NCBI GenBank assembly: GCA_033557465.1
Contig: CM066033.1
Coordinates: 1,308,169,519 to 1,308,233,518 of the forward strand
DNA: 64,000 bases
DNA from: Ichthyophis bannanicus
Lineage: Eukaryota > Chordata > Amphibia > Gymnophiona > Ichthyophiidae
Direction: 5' to 3'
The position numbers were made by a program, and so were the translations under genes. The notes under the pieces are model-generated. The model did not search any database. It worked only from the letters and a program-made list of their open reading frames with translations, and had not been told where the DNA came from. This document shows positions 1-10,069 of the stretch, in pieces. Position 1 is the stretch's first letter. Each line of letters opens with the position of its first letter.

Positions 1-36
1 AGGATCTTAGACTTTAGGAAGACTAACTTTGCGAAG

Positions 37-1231
37 ATGGGCCAATACCTCAGGAAGTCGTTAGTTGGATGGGAACAGCTGAGGGATGTAGAAAAACAGT
101 GGGAAAAACTGAAAGGGGATATTTTAAGGGCAACCAACCTTTTTGTTAAAATGGTAAATAAAGGTAAAAGGAAAAGGAGACCGCTATGGTTTTCGAAAGA
201 AGTTGCTGAAAAAGTGAAGAAAAACAGGGAGGCCTTCATGAAATACAAGAGATCACAGAGAGAGGAAGACAGGCATCTGTATTTGGAAAAACTTAGAGAA
301 GCTAGCAAAGTAGTCAAGAAGGCAAAGATTCAAAAGGAGGAAGAAATAACCAATGCAATAAAATGGGGGGATAAGACATTTTTCAGATATATTAGTGAGA
401 AGAGGAAGGGCAAGAGTGGTATTGTCAGACTCAAGGGTGCAGGGGAGGAATATGTAGAAGCTGATAAGGATAAAGCGGAATTGCTTAACAAATATTTTTG
501 TTCTGTGTTCACAGATGAAGAACCAGGAGCAGGACCTCAGAAAACACCCACAAATAGGAACAGAAGCAATGGACATCTTGAACAATTTTCAAAAGACTGT
601 GTTCGTGAGAAACTATCTCAACTTAAAGTAGACAAAGCGATGGGACTGGATGGGATACACCCGAGAAAACTGAGGGAACTTGGGGACGTTCTAGCAGCTC
701 CACTGACTGACCTTTTCAATGCCTCGTTGGAGTCGGGAGTGGTGCCAAAGGACTGGAGAGAGGCTTATGTGGTGCCTTTACACAAAAGCGGAAGTAAGGA
801 TGTGGTTGAAAACTACAGGCCGGTTAGTTTAACTTCGGTGGTGAGTAAATTATTGGAAACGCTGCTGAAAGAGAAAATAGTGAGGTTTCTGGAGTCCAGC
901 GGATTACAGGATCCGAGGCAGCATGGATTCACCAGAGCCAGGTCTTGTCAGACAAATCTGATTGATTTCTTTGACTGGGTGACCAGGGAGTTGGACCGAG
1001 GGAGAGCCCTAGATGTGGTGTATTTAGATTTCAGTAAAGCCTTTGACACTGTTCCTCACAGGCAACTTATAAACAAACTGAGCACCCTAGGGATGGACCC
1101 TAAAGTTACTGCTTGGGTTAGAAATTGGTTGGGTTGGAGGCGACAAAGAGTACAAGTAAATGGAGCTCACTCTGAGGAGAAGGATGTTATCAGTGTGTGC
1201 CCCAGGGATCTGTCCTCGGTCCGATTCTTTT
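37..1231 (+). pseudogene. Outer CR1 ORF2, linker and N-terminal half of reverse transcriptase
   Basis: About 390 codons are open. The endonuclease lies upstream of the window. Visible are the basic linker after the endonuclease, NYRPVSLTSVVSK (RT motif region 1-2), QHGFTRARSC, and YLDFSKAFDTVPH with the first catalytic Asp. Near 1193-1196 one base is missing relative to the usual SGVPQGS coding pattern, so the frame shifts just before the insertion point. The protein is then cut by the inner CR1 at about 1232. This copy cannot make RT. Confidence 0.85.
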
Positions 1232-4189
1232 TTACAATGCTAGAAGTCTAAACAATAAGATGAGAGAATTAGAATATATAGCATTAAATGAGAGGTTAGA
1301 TATGATTGCACTCTCAGAGACATGGTGGAAGGAGGATAACCAGTGGGACACTGTGATACCTGGATACAAACTATATCGTAATGATAGAGCTGAACAAATT
1401 GGTGGAGGGGTTGCGCTCTATGTTAGAGAGGGCATTGAGTCAGAAAGGATTAAAGTTTTGCAGGGAACAAAATATGCTGTAGAATCTCTATGGATTGAAA
1501 TTCCATTTATGAAGGGGAAGGTGATGGCAGTGGGAGTATACTATCGACCACCTGGCCAGAATGAACAAATGGATGATGAAATGCTCAAAGAAATCAAGGA
1601 AGCTAACAAAAGCCACAACAGAGTAGTAATAATGGGTGATTTCAATTACCCCGGTATCGACTGGGACAGTGTCACAGCAGGACAAGCTAAAGAGATAAAG
1701 TTTCTAGATGAAATAAATGACTGCTTCTTGGAGCAGCTGGTTCATGAACCGACCAGAGGGGAAGCCATACTGGACCTAGTCCTTAGTGGAACGCCAGATC
1801 TGGTGCAAGAAATAAGGGTGTTGGGACCACTTGGCAATAGTGATCATAGTATGATCATGTTTGATTTAATCAGTGGAGGACAGATAGTAAAGGAATCCAC
1901 AGTACTACCTTTTAACTTTCAAAAGGGTGACTATGATAGAATGAGGAATATAGTTCGGAAAAAACTAAAAGGAGCGGTTCCAAAGGTTAAAGACTTACAG
2001 CAAGCTTGGGTGTTATTTAAAAATACTATCCTCGAAGCCCAGACCAGCTGTATTCCACGCATTAAGAAAAGTGGAAGAAAGTCCAAAAAACTGCCAGCAT
2101 GGTTTAAAGGTGAGGTCAGAGAGGCTGTTGCTGCCAAAAGAGCAACCTTCAGAAAATGGAAAAAAGAGCCAAATGATGAAAACTGGAAACAGCACAAGCA
2201 CTGGCAAGTTAAATGCAAAGCATTGATAAGGCAGGCAAAGCGGGAATTTGAGAAGAAACTTGCTACGGAAGCAAAAACACGAAATAAAGACTTTTTCAAG
2301 TACATTCGTAGCAAAAGGCCTGTGAGAGAGTCAATTGGACCATTAGATGATAGAGGGGTAAAAGGGGCAGTAAAAGGAGACAAGGCTATAGCAGAGAGAC
2401 TGAATGAATTCTTTGCTTCGGTCTTTACTGAGGAAGATGTAGGGGTGTTACCCAAGACTGAAGTGGTATTTAAAGGTGATACTGCAGAGGAATTGAGAGA
2501 AATATCGCTACACCGGGAAGATATATTACAACTATTTGATAAACTGAATAGTAGCAAATCACCTGGACCGGATGGTATACATCCCAGAGTGTTGAAAGAA
2601 CTGAAATATGAGATTGCAGACCTGTTATTGGTAATCTGTGAACTTTCATTAAAATCATCTGTAATACCTGAAGATTGGAGGGTCGCCAACGTAACACCAA
2701 TTTTTAAAAAGGGTTCCAGGGGTGACCCGGGAAATTACAGACCGGTGAGCCTGACGTCAGTACCAGGGAAAATGGTAGAAGCCATCATAAAGAACAAAAT
2801 TACACAGCATGTAGATAGTCATGGCCTAATGGGAGACAGCCAACATGGCTTTAGACAAGGCAGATCTTGTCTTACTAATCTGATCTGTTTTTTTGAAGGT
2901 GTGCATAAACAGGTAGACAAAGGTGAGTCGGTTGATATAGTGTATCTGGACTTTCAGAAAGCTTTTGACAAGGTCCCCCATCAGAGACTTTTGGCGAAGC
3001 TAAAAAGTCATGGGATAGCAGGCAGTGTACTATTGTGGATCGGGAACTGGTTAAAAGATAGAAAGCAGAGGGTAGGGCTAAATGGCCAATATTCCCAATG
3101 GAAAAAGGTGAATAGTGGAGTACCCCAGGGATCTGTACTGGGTCCGCTACTTTTTGACATATTCATAAATGACCTGGAAAAGGGAATAACTAGTGAGGTA
3201 ATCAAATTTGCAGATGACACAAAACTGTTTAAAGTTGTTAAAACCCAAGAGGATTGTGGAAAACTGCAGGAGGATCTGGATAAATTGGAAGACTGGGCAT
3301 CCAAATGGCAGATGAAATTTAATGTGGACAAGTGCAAAGTTATGCACCTAGGAAAGAACAACCCACACTATAGTTACAAGATGCAAGGCTCCACATTAGA
3401 AACCACCACCCAGGAAAAAGATTTAGGAGTCATCGTGGATAACATGTTAAAACCCTCCGCCCAGTGTGCAGCGGCGGCCAAGAAAGCAAATAGAATGCTA
3501 GGTATCCTAAGGAAAGGGATGGAGAATAAAACAAAGGATATTATAATGCCTCTGTATCGCTCCATGGTACGACCGCACCTTGAATATTGTGTGCAATTCT
3601 GGTCACCGTATCTTAAAAAGGACATAGAGTTATTAGAAAAAGTACAGAGAAGAGCCACCAAATTGGTGAAGGGGATGGAAGGCTACTCCTATGAAGAGAG
3701 GCTAAAAAGGTTAGGGCTCTTTAACCTAGAAAAGAGGCGGCTGAGGGGAGATATGATAGAGGTGTATAAATTAATGAATGGAGTGGAACGGATAAACGTG
3801 GATAAATTGTTTACGCTATCAGAATATAGAAGGACTAGGGGGCATGTAATGAAGCTACAGGGTAAACTATTTAAGACAAATAGGAGAAAATATTTCTTCT
3901 CTCAACGTGTAATCAAACTCTGGAATCTGTTACCGGAGGATGTAGTAAGGGCTGTTAGTATAGCTGGGTTTAAAAAAAGTTTGGACAAGTTCCTGGAGGA
4001 AAGGTCCATAAACCACTATTAAAAAGGGACCCAGGATATCAATGCTTGGCCTAGTACAAGCACTGCAGAACCTGTGTCTTTTGGGGAAACTGCTAGGTAC
4101 GTATGACCTAGATTGGCCACTGTTGGAAACAGGATACTGGGCTTGATGGACCTCGGTCTGACCCAGTATGGCATTTCTTATGTTCTTAT
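1232..4189 (+). mobile_element. CR1-like LINE, inner copy, 5'-truncated, inserted in the outer CR1
   Basis: The element begins inside the endonuclease coding region (NARSLNNK) and continues through ORF2 and a short 3' UTR. It ends in the tail TTCTTATGTTCTTA at 4175-4188, after a GATGGACCTCGGTCTGACCC-type 3' sequence that is common in CR1/L3 elements. It is nested in the same orientation within the RT gene of the outer CR1. I could not identify a clear target-site duplication, perhaps because the flanks are T-rich. Confidence 0.85.
1233..4022 (+). CDS. CR1 ORF2 fragment: endonuclease plus reverse transcriptase, open to the natural stop
   Basis: About 929 codons are open, from the truncated start of the apurinic-type endonuclease (LSETWW, GDFNYPGIDW and SDHSMIMF motifs) through the RT (NYRPVSLTS, QHGFRQGRSC, YLDFQKAFDKVPH, SGVPQGSVLGPLLF, KFADDTKLF) to the C-terminal CR1 region ending at SINHY. 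I see no stop or frameshift, so this copy is young or was little mutated. The reading frame runs on from the outer element through GPILF, so an ORF caller would predict a chimeric start at about 1197. The true CR1 start codon and ORF1 are lost by 5' truncation. Confidence 0.85.
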   Translation, partial: YNARSLNNKMRELEYIALNERLDMIALSETWWKEDNQWDTVIPGYKLYRNDRAEQIGGGVALYVREGIESERIKVLQGTKYAVESLWIEIPFMKGKVMAVGVYYRPPGQNEQMDDEMLKEIKEANKSHNRVVIMGDFNYPGIDWDSVTAGQAKEIKFLDEINDCFLEQLVHEPTRGEAILDLVLSGTPDLVQEIRVLGPLGNSDHSMIMFDLISGGQIVKESTVLPFNFQKGDYDRMRNIVRKKLKGAVPKVKDLQQAWVLFKNTILEAQTSCIPRIKKSGRKSKKLPAWFKGEVREAVAAKRATFRKWKKEPNDENWKQHKHWQVKCKALIRQAKREFEKKLATEAKTRNKDFFKYIRSKRPVRESIGPLDDRGVKGAVKGDKAIAERLNEFFASVFTEEDVGVLPKTEVVFKGDTAEELREISLHREDILQLFDKLNSSKSPGPDGIHPRVLKELKYEIADLLLVICELSLKSSVIPEDWRVANVTPIFKKGSRGDPGNYRPVSLTSVPGKMVEAIIKNKITQHVDSHGLMGDSQHGFRQGRSCLTNLICFFEGVHKQVDKGESVDIVYLDFQKAFDKVPHQRLLAKLKSHGIAGSVLLWIGNWLKDRKQRVGLNGQYSQWKKVNSGVPQGSVLGPLLFDIFINDLEKGITSEVIKFADDTKLFKVVKTQEDCGKLQEDLDKLEDWASKWQMKFNVDKCKVMHLGKNNPHYSYKMQGSTLETTTQEKDLGVIVDNMLKPSAQCAAAAKKANRMLGILRKGMENKTKDIIMPLYRSMVRPHLEYCVQFWSPYLKKDIELLEKVQRRATKLVKGMEGYSYEERLKRLGLFNLEKRRLRGDMIEVYKLMNGVERINVDKLFTLSEYRRTRGHVMKLQGKLFKTNRRKYFFSQRVIKLWNLLPEDVVRAVSIAGFKKSLDKFLEERSINHY

Positions 4190-5054
4190 CTTTGTTAGTG
4201 ATATAGTGGAAGGGCTTTCAGGTAAGGTTTGCCTCTTTGCGGATGATACCAAAATCTGCAATAGAGTAGACACCCAGGAAGAGGTAGATAACATGAGGAG
4301 GGATCTAGCTAAGCTTGAAGAATGGTCTAGAATTTGGCAGCTGGGATTTAATGTTAAAAAATGTAAGGTCATGCATTTCGGCTGCAGCAATCCAAGGGAG
4401 CAATATAGTATAGGGGGTGAAGTACTTTTGTCCACTAAAGAAGAGCGGGACCTAGGCGTGGTTGTGTCTGATGATCTTAAAGTAGCTAAACAGGTAGAAA
4501 AGGCGATGGCAAAAGCTAGAAGGATGCTTGGGTGCATACGGAGAGGAATGGCTAGCAGAAAAAAGGAGGTGATAATGCCTCTGTATAAGTCTTTGGTGCG
4601 ACCTCATTTGGAGTATAGTGTGCAATTCTGGAGACCGCACCTTCAAAAGGATGTGAACAGGATGGAGTCGGTGCAGAGGGTGGCTCCTAAAATGATTAGT
4701 GGGCTTCATTATAAAGCATATGAGGACAGACTTAAGGATCTTAATATGTACACCTTAGAGGAAAGGCGGGATAGAGGTGATATGATTGAGATGTTTAAAT
4801 ACCTCCGTGGCATAAATGTTCAGGGAGAGAGCCTCTTTCAACTGAAAGCAAGTTCTGCTACGAGGGGACATGGGATGAGGGTGAAGGGAGATAGATTCAG
4901 GAGTGATATGCGGAAATATTTCTTTACGGAAAGAGTAGTGGATCCGTGGAATAGTCTCCCAGTGGAGGTGGTAGAGATGAGGACAGTAACTGAATTCAAA
5001 AAAGCATGGGACCAACACAGAGGATCTCTAAAGGTAAAAAGTGGACTGTTGTAG
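4190..5054 (+). pseudogene. Outer CR1 ORF2, C-terminal half of reverse transcriptase
   Basis: Coding sequence of the outer CR1 resumes at about 4193 with VSDIVEGLSGKVCLFADDTK, which contains the FADD catalytic box. It continues through the thumb and C-terminal region (HLEYSVQFW, RDRGDMIEMFKYLRG, KYFFTERVVDPWNSLP) to a stop at about 5052. No in-frame stop is seen in this half. A computed ORF start at 4113 lies in the 3' UTR of the inner copy and is an artefact. The 3' UTR runs to 5124. Confidence 0.85.
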
Positions 5055-5124
5055 TTGTTGATATGGAAGGACAGACTAGATAGGCCATGTGGTCTTTTTC
5101 TGTCATCATGTTTCTATGTTTCTA

Positions 5125-5590
5125 GAAGCGCCAAAAAGCTTGCCATGCCGTTTCTCTTGGCCCTTCAACCCTCTTTTTGTCACCTATAAACATAAACTAC
5201 AAGAAGAGAGCTTGTGATTGGGTCCCAAGCACTGGAAACACCATTTATATGTGTCCATGATGGAAATGATTCTTAAGCACTTGAAACACTTTTTAAAACC
5301 CCTGGTGAGTTTCTGGGTCATCTTGTAAGGACAAATAGCCACAGTGAAATCAAACAGTTCAATTTTGAAGAAAAAATATGTTCAAACCCAACTGAAGTGC
5401 CAAGCACCTAAGAGGACTGAGGCGATATGGAAGAAGAAAGGAAATTTTGAAGTGGGTGAAAATTCTTACTAATGGAAGAAAGTACGAACAGTGAATTGCG
5501 ATAGCAAAACAACGAAGCAGAAAAGACCATAATATTGCATAAAATAACCACAGGTCACGTACTGATAGACAGCTGAAAAAAATCACGTCA
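5125..5590. other. Low-copy sequence, nothing recognised
   Basis: AT-rich sequence between the CR1 tail and a DIRS-end relic. I see no coding pattern, no tRNA promoter boxes and no clear repeat. Confidence 0.5.
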
Positions 5591-5594
5591 AGAG

Positions 5595-5765
5595 GGGCTC
5601 TGTGGAAAAAAAAACAGGCTGACGCTAAGATACAGCCACCATAGCAGGCAGGAAAATACGCAGGGGCACGAGATCTTCTAGGAGGAGCTGGGAATGCTCC
5701 CATGCAGGCGCTGCATCGGATGACATCACCCATTCGTTAGGACTTTTTTCCTGCTTGTTCACAGA
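5595..5765 (-). repeat. Degenerate DIRS 5' terminus (solo relic)
   Basis: By eye this stretch aligns with the right ends of DIRS-A and DIRS-C. The matching order is a CTGTGG...AAA segment, GCTGGGAATGCTCCCATGCAGG, a CATCGG...ATCACCCAT segment and a terminal TTCCTGCTTGTTC block. Identity is much lower than among the dated elements nearby, so this is an older remnant. No attached gag is readable. Confidence 0.5.
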
Positions 5766-5861
5766 GAAACAAAAGGTTAACAAAAAATTTAAAATGACAA
5801 AAAAGGGAGTATTAGCTCCTTAAAGAGAGACAAGGAATTCTCTTAAGGTAGTCTTGTAAGT

Positions 5862-5996
5862 CTTAAGTCTTGTAAGTATTAGCGTATGTGTCTCATATCC
5901 CCTTGTGTTAAATGTACCCCCCAATTGACCGCTTTGACTCGGTGAAAAGCGGGATATAAATACAGCTAAATAAAAATAAATAAATAATAAATAGTC
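5862..5996 (+). repeat. 3' part of a CORE-like SINE with A-rich tail
   Basis: The sequence TTGTAAGTATTAGCGTATGT through the CCCCCAATTG block matches the 3' body of the SINE at 33016-33308. The tail differs (GAAAAGCGGGATATAAATAC followed by AAATA repeats), suggesting another subfamily or a different LINE partner. The tRNA-like head is absent. Confidence 0.6.
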
Positions 5997-6117
5997 CAAT
6001 GAAGAGTTATCAAAGTGCAGTATTTCTTTATTGATTTTATTTTCGCCTAATACACATTTTTTGTCTCTTCTAAAAGCTCCATGTTTTCAGAACTACTGCA
6101 TAAATACACAGCTGGAT

Positions 6118-6475
6118 ATAGCGTAGTTACTCACCTGTAAGAAGTGATCTCTGGGAACAGCAGGAATCAGTCTTCACATATGGGTCAACGTCACAGATGG
6201 AGCCTGTGTGGGAATGCTCCCCAATATCCAATAGGAAAACCTTTTGGAGCACTCCACTGCACCTGTGTGCCTGCCTTCCCAACTCCTCTCCTCAGTTGAG
6301 TTTGTAGCTGAGAGGAAGAAGAAAAATAAAATAACCCTACAACTCCTAGGGGAAGAAGGTGGGATGTGAAGACTGATTCCTGCTGTTCCCAGAGATCACC
6401 TGCTACAGGGTAACTATGCTATCTCCAGGAACAAGCAGGAATGCAGTCTTCACATATGGGACTCACTAGCTCCCA
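6118..6475 (-). repeat. DIRS-A left ITR (6118-6330) and internal complementary region (6354-6475)
   Basis: The left ITR begins GCGTAGTTACTCACCTGTAA and includes CTTCACATATGGG. Its outer part is complementary to the right ITR at 13235-13440. The ICR reads as the reverse complement of the left extremity (TGCTACAGGGTAACTATGC) joined to the reverse complement of the right extremity (ATCTCCAGGAACAAGCAGGA). This is the circle-junction structure typical of DIRS elements. Confidence 0.8.
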
Positions 6476-6639
6476 GGTACTAGACTGGTAGGGGTGGGTA
6501 GAGAAGTGTGATTTCTGAGGGAAAAAACCTGTAGCTGAAGAGTCTGGAATAGTTGTGGACCACTGGACTCTATTTCAGGAGGCGATACTTTCCCAGTGAT
6601 AGTCTGGAACTTTGCAGAAATCTGGGACAGAGGGTAGGA

Positions 6640-7693
6640 GTTGAGTTTAAGTCCCAAAGAAGTGCTGGAGTACACCTTAGCAAAGACAGCATCCTGAAAG
6701 GAGTCTCTGTCCAGACAGTAATGTGCAGCAGAAGTATGAATGGAGGACCAGGTAGCTGCCCGGTAGATGTCCTCAATGGCTACTTAACAGAGACTGGCTA
6801 TGGAAGCTGCCATAGCTCGCACATTTTGAGCAGTGACATGTCCCTCCAAGGAGAGTCCTGCTTGTGCATAAGCAAAAGAAATGCAATCTACTATCCATCT
6901 AGATAGAGTACGTTTCCATCACTGGTAGACTCAGTTGACTAGGATCAAAGGAAATTAATAATTAAGAGGATCTTCTATGATCTTTAGCTCTATCCAAGTA
7001 GTAGGCCAGCACTCGCTTGCAGTCTAAAGTGTGTAGCACTGCTTCAGCCAGAGATGCATGTGGTCTAGAGAAGAAAATCAGGAGAGATACTGACTGGTTT
7101 AGATGGCAAGGAGAAACCACATTCAGGAGGAAGTGTGGATGGGTACAGGGAACCACCTTGTCATGGTGGAACAGAGTATAGGGGGGATCCACCACAAGAG
7201 CTTGCAGCTCGCTGCGAGCTGAAGTGAGGGAAATAAGGAAGATGACTTTCCAAGATAGGAACTTCAGTGAAGTGGTGGCTAAAGGTTCGAAAGGTGGCTT
7301 TAGAAGATGCGCCAGAACCAAATTCAGATCCAAGACCACTGGAGGTGGCTTAATGGGTGGCTTGGACAGCAGGAGACTCTGCATGAAGCGTGCTACTAAG
7401 GGGCGTGAGGAGATAGGCTGTCCATCCATTGGTCTGTGAGAGGCTGCAATGGCACTAAGGTGAACTCTCATCGAGTTAGTTTTAAGACGTGTCAAGGATA
7501 AGTGGAAGAAATATTGTAGAAGCAACTCCAACGGGCAAGAAAAGGGGTTAATGTCTTTTGGGGAGCACCAAAGGGCAAACCTGTGCCATTCGAAGGAATA
7601 AGATCGCCTGGTGGAATCCTTACGAGATGCAAGGACATCCTTGACTGCCTGTGGTAGGTCGAGGTCGGCAAGTACTAGCCCTTCAGCAGCCAA
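6640..7693 (-). pseudogene. DIRS-A tyrosine recombinase (YR), inactivated
   Basis: The N-terminal and central parts are open from 7693 to 6962 (STRRSYSFEWHRF, LKTNSMRVHLSAIAAS, LDLNLVLAHLLKPPFEP). In the first catalytic box two codons are deleted, leaving TSARSELQAL instead of the TSARRISELQAL pattern of the sister copies. A stop at about 6961 ends the ORF. Beyond it the C-terminus is readable but decayed: the H of the HxxR box is Q (TAQNVR, near 6827), a TAA follows, and the C-terminal Tyr box AAHYCLD is still recognisable. Not functional. Confidence 0.8.
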
Positions 7694-9400
7694 GCTGTTA
7701 GGCGTAGGGAGTGAAGATTGGTATGGAGGAGCATTCTATGGTCCTGAGAGAGGAGGTCGGGTACACATCCCAGGTTGAGTGGCCAAGTCTGTGCAAGGCA
7801 AAGAAGCAGAGGAAACCAATGTTGATGGGACCAGAAGGGGGCTTTGAGAATCAACGAGCCCCTGTCGAACTGTAGCTTGACCAGCATCTTGGGTATCAAG
7901 GGGATGGAAGGGAATGTATAGAGCAGTCCCTGTCTGCAATGGAGGAGGAAGGCGTCGGGGCCTATCGGTGCAGTGACGGAACCTTGGAGCAGAAAAGTGG
8001 AAGCTGCAGGTTTTGCGGAATGGCAAAAAGTGGGGTTCCCCATGTTTTGAAGATAGAGCGGCCATCTCCTGAATCGTGTGGACGAAGGATATGGCTTATC
8101 CTGTCCACAAGGACATTGAGTTTGCCTGGGAGGTACATTGCTCTGAGGTGAATGTGGTGGGAGATGGCAAAGGACCATAAGTGAATCACTTCCTTGCAGA
8201 GGAGACAGGACCTGATTTCCCCCTCATTGTTCACGTAGAACATGGCAACTTGGTTGTCTGTCCTGACCAGAACAGGCTGCCCCGAAAATTGGGGTTGAAA
8301 AACCCGAAGAACATTTGTCAGTGCCCGTAGTTCTAGCAGGTTGATCTGCAGGGCATATTCCTGTGGTGTCCAAGTCCCTGTGTAGTCAGGTTGTTAAGAT
8401 GTGCCCCCCTACTGAGCTTGGAAGCATCCACTGTCAAGGTGCATCGAGGTGAGGCATCTGGAAAGATGACCTGACAAGAAGGTTCTGTGGGGAACACTAC
8501 CACTGAAGGGACTTGATCATTTGAGGGGTGATGTGGATCTTGTCTCTGGGATGCCCCTTTGCTTATATCTTTTGAGAAGACAGAGTCCATTGTGCTTGTT
8601 GCATGTGTAATTGAGCTTAAGGGATGACATGGCCCATGGAGGCCATGTGTCCTAATTGTCGCAGCATCTCTTGATCTGTTACTCGGCTTTGCTCTTGTAT
8701 CCCTTTTCCAGCTCGATAAGGCGGGCACAGTGATCCTGTGGGAGGAAAACTCGGGCCTGTTGAGTGTCTAAGAGAGTTCCGATGAACTCCAGTCTTTGGG
8801 TTGGAGCGAGGTGAGACTTTGGGAAGTTTATGACAAATCCCAGGTGTTGGAGCACCGTGATGGTGTGATGAAGGGAGAGTCTTAACTCTTGAAGGGAGTC
8901 TCACTGATCAGCCAATCATCTAAATAAGGGAAGATAAATACCCCCAAAGTGCGTAGGTAGGCAGCAACTACTGCCATGCATTTAGTGAAGACCCCTGGGG
9001 CAGAGGCTAGATCGAAGGGGAGAACCCGGTATTGATAATGGCTTCCTTGAAACATAAAGTGCAGATACTATTTGTGCAAAGGATGGATCAGAAAATGTGT
9101 ACACGCCTCTTTTAGGTCTAGAGAACATAGCCAATTGTGTCTCTGGAGGTATGGTAGAAAAGTTCCTAGGGAAATCATTTTGCATTTTTCTCGGACTATG
9201 AATTTGTTTAGGTCTCTGAGATCCAAGATAGGCCTGAACCCTCGAGTTTTCTTTGGAATGAGAAAATATGGAGAGAAGTAGTCCATCCTTTCTTGAGGAA
9301 GAGCAACTCTTTTTATGGCACCTCTTCTTTTAAGAGTGCTTTGAAGGGTTTGTGTGGGATAATCTTCTGTGAAGCTGGTGTGGGGTAAGGTTTGGAAGTG
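7675..9400 (-). pseudogene. DIRS-A RT-RNase H-methyltransferase-like region, broken
   Basis: Order on the minus strand: RT core near 9286-9068 (PKKTRGFRPILDLRDLNKF, WLCSLDLKEA), the YLDDWLI catalytic box near 8930-8910, the RNase H region near 8500-8100 (TVDASKLS, MFYVN, ending DRISHILRPH), then a methyltransferase-like segment (DAFLLH, LLYTFPSIPLIPK, HWFPLL) ending near 7680. The pieces lie in several frames. The 3' end overlaps the YR start, as in other DIRS copies. Confidence 0.75.
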
Positions 9401-9685
9401 AAGCTGATAACCCCTTTGGACAATCTGGAGAGTCTAGATGCTCTGATGTTATGAGGTGCCACATGTGGGCAAAGTGGCAAAGTCTGCCTGCTATGTGGAG
9501 AGAGGAAGAAGTAGTCAAAAACCAGGTGCAGGTTGTGGCTGTGCGGCTGGTTGAGGCTTACAATCCTTTATTTATTTTATTTATTTAAACGGATTTGGTA
9601 TACCGCCTTATCATGAAATCAAAGCGGTTGGCACAGCAAATAATCAATGAAGGGTGAGTTGTCATTAGCATGCAGTGGGAGAATC

Positions 9686-9974
9686 TTTGTGTCCTTCCCA
9701 ACAAGCTGGAAAAAAAAATGTTTTGTTTACGGTAAATATTGTTTTTCTTCTACTTGCTGGTTGGTGCAGGATTTAAGGAATCTGAATAAGATTGTCCAGA
9801 CCTAGCAACAGATTCTTTCCTTTGAAAGGGAATAAACTTGCATACTTTCCTTCTGTGTGGTCTGTGAGCTTTATTCCCCTGGATTCCAGCCAGCCGGAGC
9901 AGCACACCGCAGATGAGGGTTCAGGATTCCCTGGCCTGGAGTGACCAGCAAGAAGCAGACCCTTTACAGTGAGT
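9686..9974. other. Unassigned segment inside the L2 3' UTR
   Basis: Compared by eye with the L2 copy at 22533-24950, whose 3' UTR goes directly from the CATGCAGTG block to the GTGAGTGTG block, this copy has about 290 extra bases. They include GGGAATAAACTTGC, a possible polyadenylation signal, and begin TGTTTTG and end TTTACA, loosely LTR-like. No duplication flanks it. It may be a small insertion or a subfamily difference. Confidence 0.3.
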
Positions 9975-10069
9975 GTGGTCGATTTTGATGTGAGCTATAT
10001 ACATTGTGCGCTTAGGATACATATTTACAGGGATGGCTTCGTTATCTTAATGTTTGATTAGGAGTCATT

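Larger units (their letters stand above)
1..5124 (+). mobile_element. CR1-like LINE, outer copy (5' end outside window), split by a second CR1
   Basis: The RT coding sequence runs from the window edge to about 1231 and resumes at about 4190, ending in a 3' UTR with the CR1-type terminal microsatellite TTCTATGTTTCTA at 5112-5124. The two halves join inside the RT domain: the first stops after GPILF and the second resumes just before the FADD catalytic box. The interruption is a second CR1 on the same strand. The CR1 call rests on the YLDFSKAFDTVPH motif, the C-terminal HLEYSVQFW and YFFTERVVDPWNSLP motifs and the tail; a close CR1/L3 relative is possible. Confidence 0.85.
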
